Positions 36,061 to 48,000 of a stretch of DNA of 64,000 nucleotides are shown here, piece after piece. Under the pieces are notes generated by a model, which saw only the letters and a list, made by a program, of their open reading frames with translations, made no database searches and was not told the DNA's origin. The stretch comes from Panonychus citri (lineage: Eukaryota; Arthropoda; Arachnida; Trombidiformes; Tetranychidae). The DNA lies in assembly GCF_014898815.1 (NCBI RefSeq), contig NW_026515438.1, forward strand, positions 310,001 through 374,000, in the 5' to 3' direction. Position numbers and translations under genes: made by a program. Each line of letters starts with the position of its first letter. Position 1 is the stretch's first letter.

Positions 36061-36547
36061 AATTTTTTAATATCTTTGACCATTGAATTGGTTTACTTTT
36101 CATTGATTGTAATAGTTGAGGATTTTTACGTAACTTTTTACGAACCAATTTATCTAATTGTTCAGGATCATTGGGTAAATTTGATTTACTTGTTAAATTA
36201 ATTTGATAAATTGCTGCAGATACCAGACGGCAAATAACAGTTAACCAAACTTCATGTTCAATTGCTGCTCCTAATCCAACTAGATGGGTAATTAGTGACG
36301 AGGAATAGAATTGGATTACATCTAATTGCGATGAGGTTAAGTTAATTGTTGATTTATTATATTCACTGATCATTTTTTGTGAATCAAGGATAATTGCAGT
36401 AATTGCCAAGAAGATTAAAAAATATCGACCAAATTTATACCAATTAGGTGATTTTATCTCACTTTTATTATTGTTAATACATTCACTTGTAATTAATGAG
36501 GATAAAGATGAGGAGGAGGATGAAGATGATGATGATGATGATTCCAT
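36061..36547 (-). CDS. first coding exon of an unrecognised membrane protein
   Basis: On the minus strand an ATG at 36547 opens 162 codons, and a clean GTAAGT donor (plus-strand 36055-36060) cuts the frame after AAAAATT, phase 1. The ORF would otherwise end a few codons later, so splicing is likely. Residues 1-17 are MES followed by a Ser run. A hydrophobic segment (FGRYFLIFLAITAIIL, ~39-54) is probably transmembrane. A second apolar stretch (~85-116, with HLVGLGAAIEHEVWLTVICR) may be another membrane helix. Between them lie N-glycosylation sequons NKS (64) and NLT (69). The C-terminal part is basic (KLVRKKLRKNPQ). I do not recognise a family. The following exon(s), to the left, were not found. 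Confidence 0.6.
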
Positions 36548-38608
36548 CTCTAATTATTAATACATACAATTTTTTTTAACGATTTAAAAATTTAAGATCT
36601 TAACTATTGTTAAGACGTTTCCATTTTTACCTTTATTACCTTTACCACCCAACCCATCACTTTCTCCTCCTTGTTATTGTTTCACCTTGACTCCCAATCT
36701 AAATTGGTAACCATAGCAAATGAATTGAGCAAAACAGTCAACAATTATTCAAAGAGGATAACAAACAAGTATCACAGTGATTTACAAAGTCCTCAGGTAG
36801 GGAGTCGTAAAAAATGAAGATAATTATTCAGGTTGAATCTTTTTTTTTCACCCAAATATCAACAAAACTGTTCATCAATAATGTTTCTGTCAATGCGACT
36901 TAATTGTTTGCAACAATAATTGAATACAATTTAATTCTGTTGATTCATTAATCTTATTTCTTGAAAAGTTATTGTTAATTAACATCAATTGATCAGTTTT
37001 TTTTTCTTCTTCCTGTAAAATCCAATTGATTGGATTTGAAAATCGTTTTGAATTGTTGTTTAATCGTTGGCAATAGATTTAGATTATTTTTTTGTTGTAT
37101 TATCAACAATCAATTCAATTTAATTCAAATTTAATTAATTACTACTGTAAACACAAACTCTAATCAAGTTTCAATAAATTTGCATTTCTTTTTCCTTATA
37201 AGTGTTTTCCTTTGTTTTACAAATGATTAATTACAATAATAATTAGATTGGATTTAGTAATTGATTATTTACAATTAGCTTTTTGGTTTTTGATTACAAC
37301 ATAAGCAAATGAATTGGGGCTCATAATGATGTTAATTAAGTAACGCAACTAATTGGTTAAAGTCCCAACAATTAGTTGATTGACCTTAAGGTTGAGTTAG
37401 TTGATTATTTTCAATCTCGATTTCATCTGAAAAAACTCATTACTTTTAACAAAGAAATGAAGGTAAAAAAATAGAAAGAAAAAAAAGAATAAGATTGGAA
37501 AGAGAAAGCGAGAGAGAGAGATGAAGATGATGATGATGATGAAGCTTAACCATCATCATGATTATCATCAGGATGAGCATCATAGATTTAACTATGGAAC
37601 CCACCCTGTGTATGGTAACTTGGACCAAGAAAAATCTCCCCAGGTAGAAGGCGAGGAAAAGTTATTTTTGCTTCTTTTTGTCTGTCTATTTTTCCTTCAC
37701 ATGGTTGGACAGATTTTTGGCAACACTATCATCGTCTTCATCATTATCAAGATGAAAAAGTATCAAAGCTGAGAGAGAGAGAGAGATGATGATGATGATG
37801 ATGATAAAAGAAAGTAAGATGATGGCAAGTAAAGTTCATTGATATGGTAAGAATTTGTTGCTATTGTGTATTTGTTGTTGGTGTATTGTAACGACTTCAA
37901 GTAATGGGAGGATGATGTTGATGAAGATGAGGAGATAACTAAACAGATGAACGATGCTCAAGATATTATAAAAAGAGGATGGAAAGTTGGTGTTCTTAGG
38001 AGGTAAGGATAAGATATGATACATTATTTTATATCTTAACTATTCAAGTTCATCGTTAAGCTCAAGGTCAACGGGATTTGTGCCCATCACTAGTTGTAGT
38101 TACCCATTCACGCTATAAGATGATAAATAAACCTGATAAAGTAAAGAAAGTGCATCTTTATGGTTATTTCAGATTCATTTTTTTTCTTCTTATTTTAAAC
38201 TTTTTTTTTTCTCTCAGTGAAAGTTTTACCTGAAAAAGTTTATTCTCAGCATAAAATCAAGTTGAACAGATTGATTTCCATAGCAATTACATTTAAAATA
38301 ATTATTGATAATCAATCTAAGATAAGGGTAAGCTAAATGCAATAACTTAAATGAACAAGAGGCAAAGTAGATAAAGTGGATTATAAGGTAAATGAAGATG
38401 GGAATAGAAATGACCTTTCAAGTGGTCATTCAATTGAAGAGAGAGAATTGATAAAAAATTAAGAGGAATGAAAATAAAACTGGAAAAAAGTAATTCACCA
38501 ATTGGACAATCAAATGAATGTTAATGTTTATGATTATGTTAAATAAGAAACTGATCAATACTTTATCATCAATTGATTGTCTTGTATCAATTTAATTTGT
38601 AGTAATAC
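36548..38608. other. intergenic; GA and ATG repeats
   Basis: Upstream region of the minus-strand membrane-protein gene, then purine-rich repeats: GAGAGA to ATGATG transitions at about 37510-37545 and 37770-37805. No supported gene. Confidence 0.5.
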
Positions 38609-39555
38609 ATCTAATGGTCAAGGTGTCAAGAATGACCAATCAAATCAAGACACATAATAGACAATAATACAAAAAGAGATCCACAGATATTAACAAGAGT
38701 CAATTTCAAGCCTCATCCTCAACATCAACATCATGTTCAGGTCAATTTAGATATGGAAAACTGAATCAACTGAATCAACTGAACAACAACAGAAAACAAT
38801 TGGTAAGTTAATAGGGAAAAATATAATCACCATGATAATATTAAGGTGGATGATTATTATCATGATGATCATGATGATGATGATTATTACAATTGCGTTT
38901 GTTTTGTACTAATAGTATAATAGTAGTTAGATTACTATGAACAGGAAACTCAATCAAAAACTAATTTCCATGTAAAAAGTCAACAACAATCAAGTAATTG
39001 ATTAACAAATTTCATTTACCTTTCACTGATTCACTTAACCTGAGTCTTGAACTATTTAATATCGATGATTAGTTTTATCTTATTAATCTATTGTTATTTA
39101 ATGGTAATTTTAATTGTTTTAGTATCTTAAGATTTTAATCATAATCGTTTCAATTTGATGATTATAACTTTTATCTAATCATAAATCTAATTGTTTTTAG
39201 ATTTTTTTTATTAATCATTTATTTTGGGGCAAGGTTAATTGTTACAGCTCTTTCAAATCAAAATCGTCATTGACAATTACAATTAAAGTTACTGTAGTTA
39301 ACCTGAAAACTTAAATAGACTTGCTAACAATCAGTTTATTGCTGCATCAAATTACATTAGAAGGAGATTAACTTAATTGATAATTAATGTTAAAATAATT
39401 TTAAATCATTTCATTGAATCAACGGTGAGAAAAAATTTATATAATATCCATAGACACTGACCAATGGTCATTACCATTAAGAGATGTTATGATTACAGTA
39501 AATAGTAATTGTGATAATTATTAAGATAACTGCTATTTAATTGCAATTAAGATTT
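38609..39555 (+). repeat. left arm of ~11-kb-spaced inverted repeat
   Basis: Reverse complement of 50565-51677. The outer ~420 bp (38609-39030) is nearly identical to its partner: a few substitutions and one ~9-bp indel in an ATG/CAT run. The inner part is diverged but still colinear, down to AATTTATATAATATCC and GACCAATGGTCATTA. The left border is sharp at ATCTAATGGTCAAGG. Confidence 0.88.
38690..38812 (+). other. candidate non-coding 5' exon of POMGNT1 ending at a GTAAGT donor
   Basis: Within the left arm, a Gln/Asn-codon-like stretch with three tandem CTGAA(T/C)AA units ends at AACAATTG followed by GTAAGT. It lies 2.7 kb before the strong acceptor at 41521-41524 that precedes the POMGNT1 start exon, so it could be its 5'-UTR exon. 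The open frame has no ATG. An identical segment is in the right arm on the opposite strand. Confidence 0.3.
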
Positions 39556-41525
39556 GATCATTTTTTATTCCTCAGCCCTTTGATTATTTACTTTAATGTT
39601 GATTGTTAATCACATGGTAATGTTTACATGATTATTTATTTTTCTTTATCAATAAATAAATAATAATTAACAATTTCAATTATGTTAATCATTTGATTTT
39701 AAATATCATCAAGTAAAAAACAATTAATCAACAGTTGGTTAACCAACGGTAAATAATAATGGCTGAACGACATGAAAAAATTGAACAAACTGGTTGAACA
39801 ATTAAACACATAATCAAGTCAAACAATCAAATCGCTTGAGATGATTACTGACAAAAAAAATGGACTTTTATCAATACTATTGGAAGATGATGATAAGATG
39901 ACAATGATTAGGTGACAATGATGATGGTTAATGATACTTATTGATGAGAGTGATAAAAGATGACGATGATTACCTTAATTTGATTGTCCAAACCTTAAAT
40001 AAGATCACCCGGTAACCATAATTTTCTCTTTCTTTTTCTCTTTCTCCTCTTTCTTTTATTACCACAACATGCGCACCATTTTTACTCTTTCCTCATGATT
40101 TCTCTCTCTCTCTCTCTCTTTTCATCCTCATCTTCCTCTAACTCCGCCTTATCATCATTCTGGCTCCTTCGGCTCACTTAACTGTAAGAGTTTGTTCAAG
40201 TTCTGAAGTCACTCATTTCATGTTTCAAGAATCATCATCATCCTCATCACTTTTTTTTCATCAATCTCATCATCTGTTTCTGCATTTAAATGTGTATCAA
40301 AATTATCATCAATTGTTGACCCAAACTTATTAGTGTATCTAATTTAATTTAAATTGTTTCAATTGTTTTTTTCTACTTTATTTGGATCAATTAATTAACG
40401 TGTTTACCAAAGTTTTCATCTGAATTAAATTGGGATAACAATATGATTCCTAATCTTTCAAAAAGTTTCCGAGACTAAGGTAACTAAGTGATATTTATTT
40501 CTCAATGAGATTTTGGTTTATCCTTTTTTCCTTCAACCAGCTTATCAATTAACGATAATTATTTGTTAGATTCAATTATCTAGTGTAATTTTCATCCATT
40601 ATCATAAATTAGTCTCTCTATTTACATCATCTTCAAGTCATTATCATCATCAGTCATCATCTTGGTCTTTTGTTGGTTTTTTGCATCTTTCAAATTTTTA
40701 TTTCCATGATATCAGCATCAATCGAGAGAGCCAGTGAGAAGTTACTTCATCTTCATCATCATCTCTAAACCAATTACAACTTACGATATTATGATAAGTT
40801 TTTATCCGAAAATGCTGACGATGATGATGATGATGATGATGATGATGTCCACTCGATATTATGGTTAAGAATATAATCTTTTGACAGTTTTTATCTTCTT
40901 GTCTTCATCTTATATAAATCATGATAATCATTTGCATCTATCATGAGGTTTTCATCTGCAATTGCAAATGATAATCAATGATGAAGTGGGAGTACGATGA
41001 AAATGATGATGATTACAATTTCAATTAATTTTATCATCAATCTGATTGCAACTTCTCCTTAATTTGATTGTGAATGATCAATGAGAGTTAAACCTTAGAG
41101 AAGGCAATTAACTAATCAAAAGTATGCCAATATTAATGATCCAGTTGATAATTGATAACAATTGATTAGACTAATCTTAGAGATTAACCATTTTAATCTT
41201 GAACCAATTAGCTAATTGTTATGAAGGTGAAACAAAAGATGAACTTTAATCTTAAAGTGTGTGAGGTTATGCAAATGAATTGATGAATTTAATTGAACAT
41301 TACTAACTGATCAACGTGTTTGTGTGAATATTAATTAATTTCTCATCAACAATTACGGTAATTTCGATACAGTTTTCAACGGTTTGTGTGAATTAGACTT
41401 GATATATTTAATCAGCTGATTTAGTTTTCACATCCTAATCATTTGCAATTGTTTTCGTTTGAAACAATTATCTATCTCATGGAAAATTAATTTACATTTT
41501 TTTGTTTTTCTTTTCTTTTCACAGT
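39556..41525. other. upstream region or 5' intron of POMGNT1
   Basis: No coding exon. Contains a (CT)n run at 40101-40119, a pyrimidine-rich and slightly GC-richer patch at 40010-40200 that could be a promoter, and an (ATG)n run at 40818-40848. It ends with a pyrimidine tract and ACAG acceptor at 41524. Confidence 0.45.
40818..40848. repeat. (GAT)n microsatellite
   Basis: About ten tandem GAT/ATG triplets. Confidence 0.9.
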
Positions 41526-41670
41526 TTTATCGCTAATCTAAATTAACGGGATTATTATCAACTGAATGTATCAAATGGATTATTAAAAGTGACCTTAATC
41601 AAAGAGATAAAGATTAAATCGTAATTAGAGTTAACGAATTAGTTAATGTGCTAATGTGCTAATTGTCATA

Positions 41671-42087
41671 ATGACAGTTATTTCAAGCTCATCATCATCC
41701 TCATCAAAGTTATCATCATCTTCAAGTGATTCCTTACGATCAAGTAAATCAATAATACCAACAGGAAACACACCACCCTTATTATTATCAACACAATCAA
41801 CCACGCCAACAATTGCATCTAATTGCAATACTATTAATAAATCAACTTTTAGTACAACAATTAACTCAACCTCTCAACGGATAATACCAACATTTGATGA
41901 TCATCATAATCAATACTGTAATAACAACAATGGTCATAACATTAGTGAAAGTAAATTAAAATGGTCAGCACATTCATTTAAGCCATTAATTGACTATAAA
42001 TCTAATCAACGTGGACGTAGTCCAGTTTATGGTAAACTTAAAACAATGGCGATTATACCGAAAAGGATGTTAGCCAAAGCCTTCCAG
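41671..42087 (+). CDS. POMGNT1: POMGNT1 N-terminal (cytoplasmic) coding exon, probable
   Basis: The exon is delimited by a strong acceptor (pyrimidine tract plus CACAG) at 41524 and a GTAAGA donor at 42088; the ATG at 41671 opens 139 residues, ending in phase 0. Residues 1-100 are Ser/Thr/Asn-rich, partly encoded by TCA/ATC repeats. The end, WSAHSFKPLIDYKSN, then RGRSPVYGKLK and PKRMLAKAFQ, is basic and reads like the short cytosolic segment before the signal anchor in animal POMGNT1. Assignment rests on order, strand and this resemblance. A transmembrane exon must follow, because the next recognised exon (58915) enters in phase 1 and this one leaves in phase 0. Confidence 0.55.
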
Positions 42088-45000
42088 GTAAGAATCAGCT
42101 GTTTGATTATTTGAAAAATTTAATTAGAAAACATTTAATTTGTTTGTTTCTTTGTTTATTAATCAAATTATTAGATTATTTTCAATTGGATTTAGATTTT
42201 CGTGATATTATATTTCCCGGTGATTCAAATGATCAGCATGATGTTTTTTTTTTCAACAATTATAATTGACAATTAGTAAAAAGATAAATGAATGATGTAT
42301 TTTTTATCTTGTAACATATTCTTATAACTTTTTTTTTTCATTTCTTGGTGAAATTATCATGATGATAATTTAATTCATGTAATATCAATAATTTTAAGGT
42401 TTCGTATTACCGTTAATTTAAATGTAAACAATTAACTCTTGAAACGATTTATATTATTGTCATGATAATAATGATTATGAAATTTTATCATCGCAATTTA
42501 AGCAACTAATATGATTGTTCAAATTGTGATAATTTATTTTGCAACATGAGAAAAAAAAGTTTCATCTTCAAGTTTATTCATGATGGTTTTTTTCTCGTTG
42601 CTAATCTCTCTCTCTCTCTCTCTCTCTCTTGCTCTGTCGTGTCGATTGTTATTTTTATCATGGTGATGATTTTATTCAGGCTGAAATGCATGATGTTGAC
42701 AGGAAGGATTATGTCGTATTCTGGTTAATCTAATCTGGCTTGAAATGTGTCTTCTTCCGTTCTGATTACCATCTTTGTTGTTGTGAATGTGAAAATTAAG
42801 AAACTTGACCATTCACTATAATAACTGTGAGTTTGGTTAGTTGATTATTGTGAGTAAATTAAGTTAATTGAAGGGAAAGGAAATGATAATCATAATAATA
42901 AGGTATGAATGGGGTTGAATGTTAATTATTGTTGTTGTGTTTCAATTGTGCTAATGTTTTTGTTTCTTTATCATGAATCTCATGACAACGTAGTCTTATT
43001 ACAATTAATTAGGTCAAACTGACCTGACCAAACAGTTTGCTGCTAAATTGTTAACCAATTTAAAGACAATCAGTTGATCATTTCATGTAAATCACTTTTT
43101 TCTCAACTAGATTAGTGAATTGTTACTTTCTATGCTAACCAATTTCAAATGATAGAAATTAAATCCCTTTAATCATTGAACAATTTACAGAATCTTTTAT
43201 CCTGATCCTCTTAAATTGTTATCATTTATTAATCAACCTGTTTTTTTTTCAAGATTTGTCGGCTAAATATAACTTTCATAATTGCCGCTTATAACTTGCT
43301 AATTGTGACAAAGTTCAAATTGAAATTGATTGTAGCTAATTTGTTAATTTTTTGCCTTAATTTGAACCTAATTGGCTGATGTATCCTCAATTTTACTGAT
43401 CAGCAAAATGAGTACAATTTGATGAAATATCATCAAACATTGTCATCTTTTTACTAATCATAATTTAAATAAATCTGTCAAGTTTGTTAATCTTAATTGT
43501 TTGCTGTTTCTTGCATTTTGATTGTTAAGTTGATGCAAAAAAAAACGTGCTATTACTTAATCATCATCATCTTACATTTGGTTTTTTTTTCATATTAACT
43601 GTCAATCAATCAGCAATTTACACAATATCGTTAATCCAGTTATAAGTCTACAAATGCGAAAAGCAATTGAATACAATTGGAAAAAAACATCTCAACAATT
43701 GGATTAATTGTTGAACAATAACTTTTCCTTATGATTGTTACTATCCAAATGTAACTATTTTTGTATAAAATTTTGTTCACTATTGAAAGTTAATTGTTCT
43801 GTCAAAACTTTGAATTAATAATCAAAAGTTTTCACTGATTGGTGAAAGTTTAAGCAAAAAGTACTAATTGACTTTAACTTTGTCATAAAAACTTAATCAA
43901 AATGAATCCCTAGTAGTTAGATTCAAGTGAATTGTCATACATAATACAAACAATTAACTAATTGTAATCAAAGTACAACAACAACTAATAAGTAGATCTG
44001 TTCATTTAATCAGGATTTTTATTTACCAATTAAATGGTAATCATGAATTCAGGAATCACCTGAATCTTATTGCATCAATGATTATCTTCCTGTTCATCGT
44101 CCTTATCATGATGATGATAAAATAAAAATCACATAGACACCAAAAGGATGACTTGTATATTTGATGATTTATCCTTCCAACACCTTGAACCTTTTTTTTA
44201 TACTCACTCAACCAATTAGTTTTGTTTATCATCATCGATAAATTGACAGATTATCTCAGGTATAATTTACCTATTTACTTTTTATAAACATTGCATGTTC
44301 AATAAGATTAGATTAACCCAAATTATATTAATACCTAATGTTCAATATCCTTACTCAAGGTATTACGCTTGATGTTTGTTGTCAAATTTGCCAATACAAC
44401 AAAAACTAAAAGCAAATACAATCATCTAGAAACTTGATTATTCAAAGTTAACCAAACCATAATCAACTAATTGTTGTCAACAATTACTTTCTACCTTTTA
44501 AATTAGATACCAGATGATTTAATCATTTAGTTTTCTCTCTCTCTCTCTTTGTTTGTCTGTATTCTCATTCATTTGCAACGTTGTTCAATTTAACAAATTG
44601 AATTTGCAAATGATTCTCATCACAAATTCATATTGTGATTGCCAACAGTTAATTATCATTACAATTACGGGTGATTAACTTTTTTGAAAGTTGTGTATTG
44701 TATTAGATGTGTGTTTCTCAGGATCAATTTACAATCATTGTTTGATGTTGTTGTTTGATGATTGGTAATAAACTTTTCAATTTGTTGATTGTTGCAATTG
44801 CGTTTAATGGTTACTTTCAATTGATCATTAAATTTTATCAATACAAACCGTTTGTTGTTACAATGTTATAATGTTACACAATATCTTAAGGTGTATCAAC
44901 TTGTTATCGTAAACGTTATTTTCAGGTAAACCATTAAAACTATTTGCAAAAATTTATCGTTTCTTATTGTTAACCTAGTTGAAGTTTATGATACATTTGA

Positions 45001-48000
45001 GATAAAAATTGCTATCGAACTTTTATTTTCTCATCTTTTAAAAGTGATTCTGATAAATCATCACAATTTAATTCACGTTTTCATCTCGTTTTTCTTACCA
45101 TTCACTTGCTAATCAACTAATTATCACCAATGTTGTTAACAGTTTTTCACTCTTATTGAAATATCATGTTTATCATTACCTTGTTATCGTTACCCTGTTG
45201 ATAACACATAACTTGTTATACTTTCATTATTAGTTGTTTATTAGATTATGTTTCTAATTGAGTTTCTGTGTTACTTTTTTTGTGTTACTTTCTACTTTTA
45301 ATTCAATTGAGTTTCTCTAATTATTTTAACAGATAATTAAATTTACTTTTCCTCTCTAACTTACCCTTTGAAAGTTACTCTTTTAATTGTTATCAGATTA
45401 ATTATATTATTATATTAATTTTCCATATCTTGATAATCATCTTAATAGCAACAAGATTCAATATGAAAATTTTGCTCTATCATATTTCATGTAAAACTTG
45501 ATGTAATTATGATAATAAACACTGAGAATAAGTTTTCAGTTACTGATTATTGACTGGTTGGAGTGGGTGGTGAAAAAGTGTAACTATTATATTCAATCAT
45601 CGGTAATCATAAGCAATTAAAGGTAAATTGTTAATAATAACGATGATGATGTTAATTGTGTGTTGATATTATCGTTTTTTTTTACTGGTGATAATAATAG
45701 TTGATATTAAATCAGGTCAATGGTTAGGCAATTACACATGAAAAATGACTTGGAAAAGTTTATCAATAAGTTTGTAATTGGAAATTTCTTATGATCTATT
45801 AGAATCATTTTATCGAATTTGTAATTAAAATAAAACTACTGTGTCTTTAAACGATAACATTGTGAACACACACTCGAAATATTAAAATTGAAATGATTTG
45901 ATTGTTGATTGTTGATTGTGAATACTAATGTTTATGTTGATTTGTTTTCTGTGTACAAAATTTGATTTACATTGATTTGGATTTCAATTGTTATCACTTA
46001 TTGTCAATGGATAACAACATTGATGGATAATAATATAACTTGAATAATTTGGAATTTCATTTTTTTTTGTTCTCATTGTGATTTTTTTTTCTTCGTCAAG
46101 GTTCTTGTGTTTTCTCAATGAATAATATTGAACTTTCTTTGCCATTTTTTCTGACAAAATCCATATCAAATTTGAATTGGATCAAAATAATTCACTTTTA
46201 CATATTAATCTGATTCATTTTCAGAACTTTTTCTTACTCTTTCACCCTCGAATCTGTTATCATTGCTATCTCTTTGTGTGTGTTTGTCTATGGTACCAAG
46301 GGAAGGTTCAATTTTTTCTTCTTCTTAAGTTGAATATTGATTGAACAATTCATATATCGTGAACTATTCTGATTCTTTGAGTTATTATCGTCAAGAATTA
46401 TTATTCATTCCAGTGTTCATGGAGAAAATGAATAAGATAATATTGATCTTTATTCAATTGCAAAAGTATTTTTTCTGATAACTTATTTTAAATCATTTTC
46501 TCATCTGTTTTTTTCATGTTAATCTCATTAATCAAAAGACTCATGATTATAATGATGAAGGAATTAGTTGATCGGCTTGATTTTCTCTCTCTCTCTCTTA
46601 TTCAATCGATGATTTTTCATTAATTATTATCATGAATTTTTGATTCAACTTGATCATGATAATGATTATAAATGATGTTTCCATAATTGATCAGGATTTG
46701 AATCAGAATTAGGATGAAAAAGGGCCAATTATTTTTCAGGTATCGACAAAATAAAGGAGTAGAATTGTTAATAATAATTTGAATGATGATGATATTAATT
46801 CTTATTTTGATTCTATCACTTTATAAACCGGATATTGACCTCTAATAATTATGATGCCTGAATGATGAGGATGGAGATGATAACTGGAAAACAAGTTGCA
46901 TAAATCAGGTCATTTTTGAGCTGATTTTTCATGTTAGATTTATAATCATCCAGATTATTATCATGATTGTTGATAATTATCTTGATCAATTTTATATCAA
47001 CATCATCATTATCAGTAAGCTTTCATTATCCTAATTAATATCATTTGATCCTATTGTAATAATAGTAAAGCAAATTACACTGATGATATTATTCAGATAC
47101 GATATTATTGTAGGATAAATTAGCTAATCATGATTCATTTGATATCATATTCTTGATTTAATCTAATCAGATAATTTATAATATCATCATGATTAATCCA
47201 TTAATTTGATGAGATTGTTGTTGATGATGGTGATGATAAAGATGATAGGAGTTAGTCAACAATTTATCGTCATCCTTCAATGTTTCACTTTATCCTTTTT
47301 CATATTATCCATGGTTAAGTATCATGAAGATGGTGGAATTGATCACTTTCTCACTTATTCAGAATGATAGCTGAATATAATCAGAAAAGTCAGGGTACCA
47401 TTTTATTAGATATAAATACTTTGTTGTAAAGATTTTCGCCTCATTCCAATCATGAGATTGGCTGAAAAAGAATCAGAATTTTTTTTCTTTTTATTTTCAT
47501 TCTCTATTCTTGATTACTCTAACATAACTTGATTCGTTCGTCTGAGATTATCATGAATTCTGATGCTTTTTTTCCTCTTATTTCATGATTGTATAACTTG
47601 TTGATCGAACTGAATTTTGGAAAAAAATTATTAAAAGTTGATCCATTTCATGTTCATCTCAAGACCTTTTTTTTTGTTCATGACATGATGATATTATCAA
47701 TATCTACTCATTTATTTACAGGATATCATCATGTTCATGATAGTATAAAGATGCAAACTCTTTCATGCTGATATAATTCATTCAGACTGGCGTTAAATTG
47801 TCAATTCAATGTCCTATTACCTCAAAAGTCATTTTGTCACCAGAACAAGAAGATTGATCTGAATCAGAACTTTTTTTCCTCTCTCCCTCCCTCTCTATCT
47901 CTCTCACTCTAGTTTTTATGGTTAACTGTAATTCCAGTAACCTGCTTATCCTTAATCTAGTAGTTGGTCCAGTTTTTGTTTATTTAATTGTTGCCGTTCA

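Noticed and set aside
37521..37772. Frame containing PVYGNL, resembling PVYGKL of the POMGNT1 N-terminal exon
   Set aside because: The underlying nucleotides do not align beyond the short word, and most of the frame is ATG/CAT repeat and T-rich sequence.
43254..43380. Hydrophobic frame after TTTTTTTTCAAG as the POMGNT1 anchor exon
   Set aside because: No donor in the required phase 1; the apolar content comes from TTG/ATT-rich background.
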